64,000 bases of DNA. Source: Actinobacteria bacterium casp-actino5 (GTDB lineage Bacteria > Actinomycetota > Acidimicrobiia > Acidimicrobiales > Ilumatobacteraceae). The stretch is from NCBI GenBank assembly GCA_001510385.1, contig LFFE01000007.1, forward strand, positions 1 through 64,000. The letters run 5' to 3'. The notes under the pieces were generated by a model, which did no database searches, was not told the origin of the DNA, and worked only from the letters and a program-made list of their open reading frames with translations. Below are positions 52,578 through 61,533 of this stretch, piece after piece. Numbering within the stretch: position 1 is the stretch's first letter; each line of letters starts with the position of its first letter. Both the position numbers and the translations under genes were made by a program.

Positions 52578-53008
52578 CCACCTACCAACCGTCGATTTCA
52601 CTTGATGACGCCCGACGCATTGTCTCAACCGCACTCCAACATGGTGTTGAGCACAACATGAATCCACTTGTTGTGCTCGTCATCGATACCGCCGGGTCGC
52701 CCGTTGCCTACGAGCGTTCGGATGGCTCTCCTCCCGGGCGCTTCGACATTGCACTCGGAAAGGCGAATGGGGCGTTGCAAATGGGTGTGAACTCAAAGCG
52801 CCTTGGTGAAATGGCAATCGAACGGCCCCACTTCATCAGCGGAGTTGCCGGGTCACTACGAGGTCCTCTCGTACCAGTGGCAGGGGGCGTCATCGTCATC
52901 GACAACGGAATCGTTGTCGGCGCGGTTGGCGTTTCGGGTGACACGTCAGACAACGACGAGGCCGCAGCGATAGGCGGAATTGAAGCAGCGGGGCTTCAGC
53001 ATCCGTGA
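52574..53008 (+). CDS. glcG: GlcG/HbpS-like protein (DUF336 family)
   Basis: Single-domain protein of 144 aa with the fold shared by GlcG, HbpS and PduO C-termini. The pattern is ISLDDARRIVSTALQHGVEH, LVVLVIDTAGSPVAYERSDG and PVAGGVIVIDNGIVVGAVGVSG, ending with the DEAAAIGGIEAAG helix. GlcG is found in glycolate operons but its role is unclear; related HbpS binds haem. Here it lies between malate synthase and glcD with ATGA-type overlaps. Confidence 0.87.
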   Translation: MTTYQPSISLDDARRIVSTALQHGVEHNMNPLVVLVIDTAGSPVAYERSDGSPPGRFDIALGKANGALQMGVNSKRLGEMAIERPHFISGVAGSLRGPLVPVAGGVIVIDNGIVVGAVGVSGDTSDNDEAAAIGGIEAAGLQHP

Positions 53009-54444
53009 CCACTTCTGATGAAGCTCTTCTCGCCGACCTACGGCGCGTACTCGGCGACCGGGTTCGCGCCGATAGCGCAGAGCGAGCGCTTCTTCGCAGG
53101 GATGCCTCTGTCTTTGAAGGCGGCAGCGCCGGGCCAACCTGTCTGTGTGAGTCAACCGAAGAAGTACAGCAGGTTGTCCAAATTGCACTTGCCCATGACC
53201 GAGCAATTGTGCCTCGCGGAGCTGGAACCGGGCTTGCTGGAGGCGCCATCCCATTAGGGTCGCCCGTTGTTGTCTCGCTGTCGAGAATGAATCGAATTCT
53301 TGAGGTCGATACCGAAGCCCGTATCGCCTGGGTCGAGCCAGGGGTCGTCAACCTCGACCTCACGAAATACCTCACCCCCCTCGGATACCACTTCGCCCCA
53401 GACCCCTCTAGCCAGCAGGTCTGCACCATTGGCGGCAATGTTGGCAACAACTCCGGTGGGCCGCACTGCTTGGCATACGGCGTCACGAATGCTCACATCC
53501 TCGCGATTGAGGTCGTTCTCGCCGACGGCGGAGTCGTCACACTTGGCGGCCTCAATGCTGAACCAGCCGGCTATGACCTTCGTGGGGTGTTTGTCGGCGG
53601 CGAAGGAATGCTCGGCATCACCACAAAAGTTGCGGTGCGCATCACTCCTAACCCACCAGCCGTGCGAACACTGCTGTTGTCATTCGACACACCTCGTGAT
53701 GCCGCCACCACCGTCAGCGCCGTTATCGCAGCCGGAATCGTTCCTGCGGCAATGGAAGTGATGGATCAACGCATCACCATCGCTGTCGAAAATTACGTGA
53801 ACGTCGGGTATCCGCGAGACGCAGGCGCGGTGCTACTTGCCGAAGTAGACGGCCTGCCTGATGGCGTCGAGATCGATGCAAAACGAATCGCTGAGATCGG
53901 ACGCGAACACGGCGCCACCGACGTCCGCCAAGCTCAATCTGACGAAGAACGAATGTTGTTGTGGAAGGGTCGAAAGACGGCCTTTGGAGCGGTCGCTCAA
54001 ATCGCTCCAAACTATTACCTCCACGACACTGTTGTCCCGAGGTCAAAGCTCGCCGACACCCTCGAAGAGGTGTACCGAATCGCCGATGAATACGACCTCG
54101 CCGTCGTCAACGTCTTCCATGCAGGTGACGGCAACCTTCACCCACTCCTGCTGTTCAACGGCCAAGAGCCCGGCATTTACGACCGTGTTCATGCCGCTGG
54201 TGCAAAGATCGTTGAGGCCTCTCTCGCTGCTGGTGGGGTGCTTTCGGGTGAACATGGCATCGGTGTTGAGAAACAGCCGTACATGCATCAGATGTTCTCT
54301 GATGATGACCTCGACCACCAAGAACGCCTCCGTCACGCATTCGATCCTGCGTGCCGATCAAACCCAGGAAAAGTGATCCCGGTTGGCCACTCGTGTGCCG
54401 ACATCCAGTCGCTGAGAGCCACCCCGGAGGGTGTCTGGGGATGA
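53005..54444 (+). CDS. glcD: Glycolate oxidase FAD-binding subunit GlcD
   Basis: VAO-type flavoprotein (479 aa) that oxidises glycolate to glyoxylate together with GlcE and GlcF. FAD-binding stretches are AIVPRGAGTGLAGGAIPLGS and CTIGGNVGNNSGGPHCLAYG followed by FVGGEGMLGITTKV. The cap domain and C-terminus show VFHAGDGNLHPLLLFN with metal-binding His residues and GGVLSGEHGIGVEKQPYM. The GTG start at 53005 overlaps the glcG TGA by 4 bp. Relatives include D-lactate dehydrogenases, but the GlcE and GlcF partners favour glycolate. Confidence 0.94.
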   Translation: MTTSDEALLADLRRVLGDRVRADSAERALLRRDASVFEGGSAGPTCLCESTEEVQQVVQIALAHDRAIVPRGAGTGLAGGAIPLGSPVVVSLSRMNRILEVDTEARIAWVEPGVVNLDLTKYLTPLGYHFAPDPSSQQVCTIGGNVGNNSGGPHCLAYGVTNAHILAIEVVLADGGVVTLGGLNAEPAGYDLRGVFVGGEGMLGITTKVAVRITPNPPAVRTLLLSFDTPRDAATTVSAVIAAGIVPAAMEVMDQRITIAVENYVNVGYPRDAGAVLLAEVDGLPDGVEIDAKRIAEIGREHGATDVRQAQSDEERMLLWKGRKTAFGAVAQIAPNYYLHDTVVPRSKLADTLEEVYRIADEYDLAVVNVFHAGDGNLHPLLLFNGQEPGIYDRVHAAGAKIVEASLAAGGVLSGEHGIGVEKQPYMHQMFSDDDLDHQERLRHAFDPACRSNPGKVIPVGHSCADIQSLRATPEGVWG

Positions 54445-55319
54445 ACGAATTTGCCGAACTTGTCGGGAACTCTGGTCCTGTCACCGTCGCTGGCGGTAAA
54501 ACGAGATGGCACGTCGGCGGCGACGTTCATCCCGAGGCTCGCGAGGTTCGAGCACCTGTTGGTGTCGTCTCGTACGACCCGGCCGAGATGACCGTCAGAG
54601 TGAATGCTGGGACATCTACTACTGAGCTCACCTCGGTGCTCGCCGAATCAGGTCAGCGGTGCGCGTTACCCGAGCGGGGCGGCACAGTTGGAGGTTCACT
54701 CGCTGTCGGCGAGAACCATGTCGAGGTGCTTGGAAGGGGCTGGCTAACTACCTCTGTTCTCCAGGTCACCTACATCAGTGCTGAAGGCAAGATTGTTCGA
54801 GGCGGCGGGCCTACGGTCAAAAATGTGTCCGGCTTCGACCTTCCCCGACTTATCGTCGGATCACTCGGCACTCTCGGGCTGATTGGAGAAGTCATCCTTC
54901 GGACGAATCCGATTCCGCCGCAATCTCAGTGGTTTGAAAGCAATGACGCTGACCCATTCTCGGTGACCTCTCAGGTGCTTCGGCCATCGGCTGTGCTGTG
55001 GAATGGTGCATCGACAAGGGTGCTTCTCGAAGGTCATGAGCTCGATGTGGCAGCCTCGCTACGGTCCCTCTCTGAAATTGGGGCATGGAACGAAGTTCAG
55101 GGCGGGTTCGACCTTCCAAAACATCGCTGGTCGCTCACTCCAACTCAACTCAACACGTGTACTGGAACATTTGTTGCGTCGGTTGCGGTGGGCACTGTCT
55201 GGCGAGATGAACCTCAGCCGGCACACGCTCTCCCACCAAGTGTGATCGACATCTCGAAGCGACTGAAGTCAAATTTTGACCCGACCGGCCGCCTCAACCC
55301 CGGAAGGAGTGTGTTCTGA
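54441..55319 (+). CDS. glcE: Glycolate oxidase subunit GlcE
   Basis: Shorter FAD-binding protein of 292 aa, paralogous to the FAD domain of GlcD. It has VTVAGGKTRWHVGG, the PCMH-type segments SYDPAEMTVRVNAGTSTTEL and RGGGPTVKNVSGFDLPRLIV, and GSLGTLGLIGEVILRTNP. The C-terminus DISKRLKSNFDPTGRLNPGR is the family signature. The start at 54441 overlaps the glcD stop by ATGA; the longer open frame lies inside glcD. Confidence 0.92.
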   Translation: MNEFAELVGNSGPVTVAGGKTRWHVGGDVHPEAREVRAPVGVVSYDPAEMTVRVNAGTSTTELTSVLAESGQRCALPERGGTVGGSLAVGENHVEVLGRGWLTTSVLQVTYISAEGKIVRGGGPTVKNVSGFDLPRLIVGSLGTLGLIGEVILRTNPIPPQSQWFESNDADPFSVTSQVLRPSAVLWNGASTRVLLEGHELDVAASLRSLSEIGAWNEVQGGFDLPKHRWSLTPTQLNTCTGTFVASVAVGTVWRDEPQPAHALPPSVIDISKRLKSNFDPTGRLNPGRSVF

Positions 55320-56431
55320 TGGATCTTGGCATCGACCCAGATCGACTTGGCACCTGCGTTCAATGCGGACTGTGTCTCTCGTCATGCCCGACGTACCGCG
55401 TGACCGGAGATGAAACTTTTTCTCCGCGGGGCCGAATTGCCCTCATGCGACAGGTGCAGTTACACGACGCGCCACTCACCCCCGAGGTCACCGAGGCGTT
55501 CGACACCTGTATTCAGTGCCTCGGATGTGAACCGGCCTGTCCATCGGTTGTTCCGTACGGTCATTTCATTGAATCCACACGGGCTGCACTGACAGAGCAC
55601 CGCGGCCCCTGGAAGCGGTCCGTTGCGCTGTGGCCACTCTCCAAACCGCGGCTTCTTCGAATTGGTTCGACGTTGCTCGCAGTTGCACAACGCCTCCGTC
55701 TCGTCCCAGCCCGGCTCGGTCTGCCGCAGCGACTTCCATTTCGACGACCCACTCATCGAACCTCAGGAAGCGACGTCTACTTGTTTACAGGGTGCGTCAT
55801 GGACGTTTGGCAACGCGAAGTCCACTTCGCAACTCAACGGGTTCTCGAGGCAGCCGGCTTTGGCGTCACTCCTACTGGTGATCAAGCCGGTTGCTGTGGA
55901 GCACTGCACACGCACGCCGGTCTACTGAATCGCGGCGAACAACTCACTCAACAAGTTGACGCAGCGCTCGATCCAAGCATTCCCATCATTGTGAATTCGG
56001 CTGGTTGTGGCGCCCACCTCAAGCAACACTCTTCACACCAAGTATTCGATGCCCAAGAGTTCCTTGCTCAACATCTCGACCGCCTTCCCGAGGTCACACC
56101 ACTTGAGATGACAGTTGCAGTTCAAGACCCTTGTCACCTTCGACATGTTCAACGAGCACACCTCCCGACGCGAACGCTGTTAAAGAGATTCGTCAACACC
56201 GTCAGCGAACTCGATGATGACGGTTTGTGCTGCGGAGCCGGAGGTGCATATTCGATACTTCAACCAAAGATGGCGCAGCAGGTTCGTGACCGAAAAGTGG
56301 CTTCAATCACGCGTGCAGCACCTGATGTTGTTGCCAGCGCGAACCCAGGATGCTCAATGCATCTTGCCGCCGGGGGCGTCACCATCGAGCATCCAATGGT
56401 GATCGTCGATAACGCTCTTCGTGCAGGCTGA
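55319..56431 (+). CDS. glcF: Glycolate oxidase iron-sulfur subunit GlcF
   Basis: Electron-transfer subunit of 370 aa. Two 4Fe-4S motifs lie near the N-terminus: CVQCGLCLSSCP and CIQCLGCEPACP. Two CCG domains follow, with DQAGCCGALHTHAG and DGLCCGAGGAYSILQP, as in heterodisulfide-reductase-like subunits that pass electrons to quinone. The ATG shares its first base with the glcE TGA. It is the last gene of the six-gene operon. Confidence 0.94.
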   Translation: MDLGIDPDRLGTCVQCGLCLSSCPTYRVTGDETFSPRGRIALMRQVQLHDAPLTPEVTEAFDTCIQCLGCEPACPSVVPYGHFIESTRAALTEHRGPWKRSVALWPLSKPRLLRIGSTLLAVAQRLRLVPARLGLPQRLPFRRPTHRTSGSDVYLFTGCVMDVWQREVHFATQRVLEAAGFGVTPTGDQAGCCGALHTHAGLLNRGEQLTQQVDAALDPSIPIIVNSAGCGAHLKQHSSHQVFDAQEFLAQHLDRLPEVTPLEMTVAVQDPCHLRHVQRAHLPTRTLLKRFVNTVSELDDDGLCCGAGGAYSILQPKMAQQVRDRKVASITRAAPDVVASANPGCSMHLAAGGVTIEHPMVIVDNALRAG

Positions 56432-56502
56432 CAACCATCTGAAACTCACCGTCGACAGCCAGACCTGGCGGGCTGCGTTCACGACGGCGAACCCATCGCC
56501 AC

Positions 56503-56508
56503 TACGGT
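56503..56508 (+). promoter_or_regulatory. Probable -10 box of the acuI-msrB-hydrolase unit
   Basis: TACGGT with 7 nt to ATG 56516, consistent with a leaderless transcript starting a new unit after glcF. Confidence 0.38.
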
Positions 56509-56515
56509 CGGAGAT

Positions 56516-57505
56516 ATGACAACTTTCCGAGCGTTCCGTGCAGATACATCAGGCGAATCTGTTGACCGAAGTGTGGTCGAGATGTCCACCGACGATCTCG
56601 CTGGAGATGGCGCACTCGTCGAAGTCCACTGGTCCAGCGTCAACTACAAGGATGGACTCGCTTCTACCCCGACTGGCAGAGTTGCTCGCTTCAGCCCGAT
56701 GGTCCCAGGGGTTGACCTCGCCGGGGTGCTGCTGGAAGACGCCGGAGACATCGCCGCAGGAACTGAGATCATCGTTCATGGTTACGACCTTGGCGTCAAT
56801 CGTCATGGCGGTTTCGCACAGTTCGCGACTGTGCCACATGAATGGATTGTTCCATTGCCTGCTGGCCTCTCAACTCGCGAGGCGATGATTCTCGGCACAG
56901 CCGGATACACCGCCGCTCTCTCGGTCATCGCATTGGTTGACCATGGACTTAAGCCCTCAGACGGGAACATCCTCGTCACTGGGGCCACCGGAGGCGTCGG
57001 ATCAACTGCAGTTTCGATGATGGCGAAACTCGGTTACAACGTTGTTGCATCAACCGGAAAACCTGATGAGTCATCATTCCTCACCGATCTTGGCGCGAGC
57101 GAGATCATCGATCGTTCGCTGCTCGCAGAAGCCGGTAAGCCGCTTCAAGGAATGCAGTGGGCCGGAGCGATCGACTGTGTCGGCGGAGTTCCACTTGCCA
57201 ACGTTCTCGCCCAAACGAATTACGGCGGAGCCGTCGCAGCAAGCGGACTCACAGCCGGCAACGGCCTGCCAACCACCGTGCTGCCGTTCATCCTTCGGGG
57301 AGTAGCACTGTATGGAATCGATTCGGTTCAAACGCCTCTTGAGCGTCGCCGCGAAGTGTGGCAGCGCATCGCATCAGATCTGAAACCTGCCGGTCTTGAC
57401 ACAATTGGCCGTGACATCGGTCTCGACGATCTCGATGAGGTCCTGACCGGAATTCTCGCCGGACAAGCAGTCGGTCGAGCTGTTGTTGATCTGAAGCGAA
57501 GCTGA
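56516..57505 (+). CDS. acuI: AcuI-type acrylyl-CoA reductase (YhdH/MDR family)
   Basis: NADPH-dependent medium-chain reductase of 329 aa. The N-terminal GroES-like domain has VHWSSVNYKDGLASTPTGRV and VPGVDLAGVLLEDAG; the cofactor domain has ILVTGATGGVGSTAVSMMAK. No catalytic zinc ligands are present. GRVARFSPMVPGVD and STREAMILGTAGYTAALSVI match the YhdH/AcuI group, which reduces toxic acrylyl-CoA to propionyl-CoA after DMSP cleavage or from 3-hydroxypropionate. No dmd or ddd gene lies in the window. Confidence 0.86.
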   Translation: MTTFRAFRADTSGESVDRSVVEMSTDDLAGDGALVEVHWSSVNYKDGLASTPTGRVARFSPMVPGVDLAGVLLEDAGDIAAGTEIIVHGYDLGVNRHGGFAQFATVPHEWIVPLPAGLSTREAMILGTAGYTAALSVIALVDHGLKPSDGNILVTGATGGVGSTAVSMMAKLGYNVVASTGKPDESSFLTDLGASEIIDRSLLAEAGKPLQGMQWAGAIDCVGGVPLANVLAQTNYGGAVAASGLTAGNGLPTTVLPFILRGVALYGIDSVQTPLERRREVWQRIASDLKPAGLDTIGRDIGLDDLDEVLTGILAGQAVGRAVVDLKRS

Positions 57506-57506
57506 C

Positions 57507-57917
57507 ATGAGCGAACACGGTTTCACAAAACCACCGGCCGAGATATTGCAGTCAATTCTCACACCCGTGCAATACGAAGTCACCCAAAATGCTGGTACTG
57601 AACGACCGTTCTCGGGCGAATACTGGAACGTATTTGACGATGGACGTTACGACTGCATTGTCTGCGGAACGCACCTATTCACCTCAGATACAAAATTCGA
57701 CGCTCACTGCGGGTGGCCAAGCTTCTATCAGGCAATCGACAACAGCAGGGTGAGGTTCATCGAAGATCGTTCACACGGGATGATTCGAGTAGAGGTGCGC
57801 TGTGCAACATGTTGTGCTCATCTCGGTCACGTATTTCCTGACGGGCCAGCACCGACCGGCGATCGTTACTGCATGAATTCAGCGTCGTTGAAATTCGCAC
57901 CTTCCTCGGAGGATTGA
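57507..57917 (+). CDS. msrB: Peptide-methionine (R)-S-oxide reductase
   Basis: Repairs methionine-R-sulfoxide in proteins; 136 aa, the normal single-domain length. It holds both zinc-binding pairs (CIVCGTHLF and VRCATCCAHLGHVFPDGPAP), HCGWPSFYQAI, and the catalytic Cys in RYCMNSASLKF; that position is Sec in some relatives but Cys (TGC) here. It starts one base after the acuI stop and one base before the next gene, so three genes share a message. Confidence 0.95.
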   Translation: MSEHGFTKPPAEILQSILTPVQYEVTQNAGTERPFSGEYWNVFDDGRYDCIVCGTHLFTSDTKFDAHCGWPSFYQAIDNSRVRFIEDRSHGMIRVEVRCATCCAHLGHVFPDGPAPTGDRYCMNSASLKFAPSSED

Positions 57918-57918
57918 G

Positions 57919-58836
57919 ATGCCAGCAGCAATTGTCAACTGGGCCGACCAAGAACGGATACTCAGCCCTCACGTCAGTGTCCTTGTCGGTGACGCCAACG
58001 GCGGATATCCGTCGGGGAACTCAATCGTTGTGAGAGGTTCGGGCGAGGCCGTCATCATTGACCCGTCAGTGACGGTCGTCGAAAAAGGCGGTGCACCGGT
58101 TCATATCGACGCCATGATCACGAGCCACGGTCACGAAGATCACCTCCCTGGAACGGGACTATTCACCGACGCCCGGGTGCACGTTCACGAAGCCGACAAG
58201 CATGTACTGCACGACCTTTCTCACATGCTCGATGCCTACCAACTCACGGGAACCGACCGAGAGGAACTGAGAGAGTCCATCATCACCGAGTTCAACTTTG
58301 CTCCCCGGCCGGACGCCGAGGGGTTCCACGATGGGCACGTCTGGAACTTGGGGGAAGTTGATGTCGAAGCTGTCCACCTTCCGGGCCACACTGCTGGCCA
58401 TTCGGGGTTCCGAATTTCGGAAGGCGTGTTCTTTCTCTCCGATATCGATCTCACCGGATTCGGTCCGTACTACGGCGACACCTGGTCGAGCCTTGACGAC
58501 TTCGAGAACTCACTCATCAAAATCCGAGACGAAGACGCCGACTACTACGTGACCTTCCATCAAAAGGGCGTCATCGAAGGCCGTGAACGCTTCTTGGAGA
58601 TGCTCGATGCCTACCACGGTGTCATCGGCCGTCGACATGACAACATGCTTGAGTTCCTCGCCGAGCCGCGAACTGTTGCAGAAATGGTGAAGCATCGCTT
58701 CGTCTACCGGCCGCATGTCGAAATGTCATTCTGCGACTCAATTGAGAAGCGGACGGCCGAGCTTCATCTAGCTCGCATGATTGAACGAGGTGAAGCGGCT
58801 GAAGTCGAAACCGGTCGCTATCACCGAATCGGTTGA
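57919..58836 (+). CDS. Metallo-beta-lactamase-fold hydrolase
   Basis: Zinc hydrolase of 305 aa. The metal motif is MITSHGHEDHLPGTG (H-x-H-x-D-H), with a third ligand His in VHLPGHTAGHSGFRIS and the bridging Asp in FFLSDIDLTGFG. A further His lies in YYVTFHQKGVIEGR. The C-terminal helices (LEFLAEPRTVAEMVKHRFVY) resemble the tail of hydroxyacylglutathione-hydrolase-like or LACTB2-like proteins. Substrate unknown. Its last 16 bases overlap the end of the convergent LLM gene. Confidence 0.88.
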   Translation: MPAAIVNWADQERILSPHVSVLVGDANGGYPSGNSIVVRGSGEAVIIDPSVTVVEKGGAPVHIDAMITSHGHEDHLPGTGLFTDARVHVHEADKHVLHDLSHMLDAYQLTGTDREELRESIITEFNFAPRPDAEGFHDGHVWNLGEVDVEAVHLPGHTAGHSGFRISEGVFFLSDIDLTGFGPYYGDTWSSLDDFENSLIKIRDEDADYYVTFHQKGVIEGRERFLEMLDAYHGVIGRRHDNMLEFLAEPRTVAEMVKHRFVYRPHVEMSFCDSIEKRTAELHLARMIERGEAAEVETGRYHRIG

Positions 58837-59702
58837 ACGACGCCGGCAACAGCGTCGCAGTATTCAGCAATGCGAGCAAGATAACCATCGACGTCGGTGT
58901 CTCCTGCGTTGTGCGTCGCCACTGAAAGATGTGTGCAACCAAGTGCCTGCCACTTCTCGGCATGTGACCTCCAACGATCGGGGTCACCTCCCGCGTATTG
59001 GGCTTGTGCGTGAATCGTGAAATTGCTCATATCAAGACCGAGTTGCTCACGCGTTGAACGGATGGTGTCGATACACGCTGCCGATTTGTCATTTGGAGAA
59101 CCAAGTGGGATCCACCCATCACCAAGACGCGCACATCGCTCGAGTGCGGCCGGTGCCGAACCACCAAAACTCACCGGAATTGGTGCTGACGGCCGCGGAT
59201 AAATACTTGCGAGTTCCATGCTGTGAAATTCACCATCGAATGAAAACACATCTTCTTCCCATAACCGCTTCATGAAGACCACCTGTTCTTCAAGGCGCGA
59301 TCCTTTCTGACCGAACGGAACGCCCAAAGCGTCGTACTCGACTTTGTTCCAACCGATGCCGACACCGAGACGAAATCGGTTATTCGACAACATTGCAACT
59401 TCAGCAGCCTGCTTTGCAGCAAGCGCAGCTTGTCGCTGAGGCAGCACCATCACTGAGGTCACAAGGTCAACTTGTTCGGTGCACGCTGCAAGAAACCCAT
59501 AGAGCACGAAGGGCTCATGGAACGCAGTATCGGAGTCGTACGGTCCGCTAAAGCCACCTGGGCGATCTCGCTGAGCACCAAGCACATGGTCGTAAATCAT
59601 GAGATGACCGGCACCAAGCTCTTCGGCGCCCTGAGCGAATGCTCTAATCGCACCGGGATCTGTACCGATTTCGTTGTGTGGGATGACGACACCAAATTCC
59701 AT
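58821..59702 (-). CDS. LLM-class (luciferase-like) F420-dependent oxidoreductase
   Basis: TIM-barrel flavin/F420 oxidoreductase of 293 aa. Sequence marks are MEFGVVIPHNEIGTDPGAIR, GHLMIYDHVLGAQRDRPGG, then LVTSVMVLPQRQAALAAKQA, RFRLGVGIGWNKVEYDALGV and IPVSFGGSAPAALERCARLG. These follow the pattern of actinobacterial F420-dependent LLM proteins. The substrate is unknown. ATG 59702 begins the first strand; the longer open frame to 59780 is antisense-like poly-Ala/Gly sequence over the end of the DUF2207 gene. Confidence 0.87.
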   Translation of the reverse strand: MEFGVVIPHNEIGTDPGAIRAFAQGAEELGAGHLMIYDHVLGAQRDRPGGFSGPYDSDTAFHEPFVLYGFLAACTEQVDLVTSVMVLPQRQAALAAKQAAEVAMLSNNRFRLGVGIGWNKVEYDALGVPFGQKGSRLEEQVVFMKRLWEEDVFSFDGEFHSMELASIYPRPSAPIPVSFGGSAPAALERCARLGDGWIPLGSPNDKSAACIDTIRSTREQLGLDMSNFTIHAQAQYAGGDPDRWRSHAEKWQALGCTHLSVATHNAGDTDVDGYLARIAEYCDAVAGVVQPIR

Positions 59703-59730
59703 AGATGAAGGATCGCACATCGGCGGGCCG

Positions 59731-61482
59731 TTACCAGCCCCCGGAGCCGCCGCCGCCTCCACCACCGCCACCACCTCCACCGCCGCTTGAACCGCTTGAA
59801 CCGCTTGACGACGGTGGCTCTGTCGCAGCGCTCAACACGGTGATATAGCCAAGGGAAGACTGTGTGAGATCGACCTCACTCGCAATCGCAACGTCGTCGA
59901 GAGATTCCGCAGCTTTTCTCCAGGCGGTTGCTTCACCTAGCACTACTGCCCAGGCCGAATACTCGCGGAGCACACCAAGGCGGTGAGCCTCCTCAACATG
60001 ACGACCCTCGCTTTGCGCAAGAAACCGACGGAACGACTCGGTTTGTAGATACGCCGCCGATCCAGCGGCAGTGCGTGATGCCACACGACCTTTGGTCACC
60101 AGTTCGCCGAGGGCGAGTCCGATCGCCGCTGAGACAATCAATATTCCAACCGCCGAGTCAGTGATGAAATTCGGCACGAGATGATTCGAAAGATTCGAAT
60201 CGACGACATACAGAAGAGCGCCAAATGAAACCGACCAGACCCAAGCACCCTTGACCGACATGCGCCGATGCCAGGTGCGTAGCTGATGGGTCCACCACCC
60301 CTTGTTGTCCAATTCTTGGACAAGTTCGGAGCGAATTTCCTTCCACGTCTCCGCAAAAGTTTCGGTGTACTTCTTGTACACGCGGCGACTTTCGGCATTA
60401 CCCGGTAACAGCAGATCAACGAGCCGACGATCGACATCGCCGAGATCATCACGACTCACAAGCAGCGAAATGTCGACAGCCTGGCCATCCTTCTCGATGC
60501 TCAACACTCCTTGGCCGATCATCGATGACACCCAATTCGACTGCAAGTCGCTCCCCGGATGTTCGTGAATGATCACGTTGCCCTCCCATGGGCGAATCCC
60601 TTGCGGCGCTGCAAACTCAACTGTTGCCATGTTGAACAATTCGGTATCAGACACGCGAGCTGTAGGGCCTCCCGCGACTGGGATTGCAGCTCCGGCTGCA
60701 TCTGGTGCGCCAACGATGTTTTTGCCGCGCTGAATATTTTTCCAGACCGAGAATCCGGCCCCGACAAGGAGCGCAAGGGCGACAAGGACTGCGAGCACAC
60801 CTTGGGAAGATGGAACGCCTGGTTCAGGCAAGGGGAACTCGCGATCGCCCATTCGAACACCTGTGAGTTGTGACATCCCCGAAATATTCAGCCCCGCAGT
60901 TGCCTCAAGCGGCTCAAGAAGAACTTCTTGCCCGAATGGGGTGTCGACCAATTCACAGCCACCCTCTTCACCCCAGCCACCAACCGAACACAGCGAATCA
61001 TCAAGTCGGAAGCCATCAAGAATGACGTGGAACCGATCGGTGATCGGATCTTCATCAGGATCAATAAGCGAATAGTTGAGCCACCATTCATCGAGAAGTG
61101 CGAATGGCAGGACATACGAGAGCACAAACCGGTGCTGGCCATTTGCTGTCACATCTGGATCGCCGACGCGCATCTCGAAATAGTCGCCATCAAAGTCGGT
61201 TGAAAGATTTGATGGCATCGTTTCTGACTCAGCCATAATGTCGACAGGGAAACCGAAGTCGGTTCTGACATAACGCAGATATCCACGCATCTGATTTCGA
61301 CCGAAATTGATATCGACATATTCGGTCACCTGCATGACCCCATCGTCGGTGGGCGAGAGCACGATCGTCTTTGCATCAAAGTGAACGACATCACGTTGAA
61401 CCCCAAAGGTGCCGCTCATCACGTCGCCGCCGACTACCGCCGCAAGCACAACGATTGGCAACAACTTTGGCCAAAGCCTCAT
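59731..61482 (-). CDS. DUF2207 membrane protein with Gly-rich tail
   Basis: A 583-aa protein of unknown function. A signal peptide or anchor (MRLWPKLLPIVVLAAVVGG) precedes an extracytoplasmic DUF2207 beta domain of about 180 residues with FGRNQMRGYLRYVRTDFGFP. One helix (GVLAVLVALALLVGAGFSVW) follows, then a cytoplasmic region, two more helices around WVWSVSFGALLYVVDS and VGILIVSAAIGLALGELV, and a cytoplasmic end. The last residues are Ser/Gly repeats with a run of about 13 Gly ending SGGW, a hallmark of DUF2207 proteins. A TAGGGT box 6 nt before ATG 61482 marks the promoter. Confidence 0.87.
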   Translation of the reverse strand: MRLWPKLLPIVVLAAVVGGDVMSGTFGVQRDVVHFDAKTIVLSPTDDGVMQVTEYVDINFGRNQMRGYLRYVRTDFGFPVDIMAESETMPSNLSTDFDGDYFEMRVGDPDVTANGQHRFVLSYVLPFALLDEWWLNYSLIDPDEDPITDRFHVILDGFRLDDSLCSVGGWGEEGGCELVDTPFGQEVLLEPLEATAGLNISGMSQLTGVRMGDREFPLPEPGVPSSQGVLAVLVALALLVGAGFSVWKNIQRGKNIVGAPDAAGAAIPVAGGPTARVSDTELFNMATVEFAAPQGIRPWEGNVIIHEHPGSDLQSNWVSSMIGQGVLSIEKDGQAVDISLLVSRDDLGDVDRRLVDLLLPGNAESRRVYKKYTETFAETWKEIRSELVQELDNKGWWTHQLRTWHRRMSVKGAWVWSVSFGALLYVVDSNLSNHLVPNFITDSAVGILIVSAAIGLALGELVTKGRVASRTAAGSAAYLQTESFRRFLAQSEGRHVEEAHRLGVLREYSAWAVVLGEATAWRKAAESLDDVAIASEVDLTQSSLGYITVLSAATEPPSSSGSSGSSGGGGGGGGGGGGGSGGW

Positions 61483-61488
61483 GGCAAA

Positions 61489-61494
61489 ACCCTA
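61489..61494 (-). promoter_or_regulatory. Probable -10 box of the DUF2207 gene
   Basis: TAGGGT on the minus strand, 6 nt before ATG 61482. It shares a 51-bp divergent spacer with the gpmA promoter. Confidence 0.4.
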
Positions 61495-61520
61495 GGACAT
61501 CGTGTCGAACCGTTAGCGCG

Positions 61521-61526
61521 TACGAT
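61521..61526 (+). promoter_or_regulatory. Probable -10 box of gpmA
   Basis: TACGAT with 7 nt to ATG 61534, which is one reason for choosing that start over ATG 61525, which lies inside the box. Confidence 0.4.
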
Positions 61527-61533
61527 GAGGTCT

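Noticed and set aside
59703-59780. N-terminal extension of the LLM oxidoreductase
   Set aside because: The added residues are Ala/Gly-rich antisense of the neighbouring gene's Gly tail, and the enzyme's first strand begins at ATG 59702.
59740-59800. Trinucleotide repeat (GCC/ACC) as a microsatellite
   Set aside because: It encodes the poly-Gly/Ser tail expected of DUF2207 proteins and is broken by synonymous changes.
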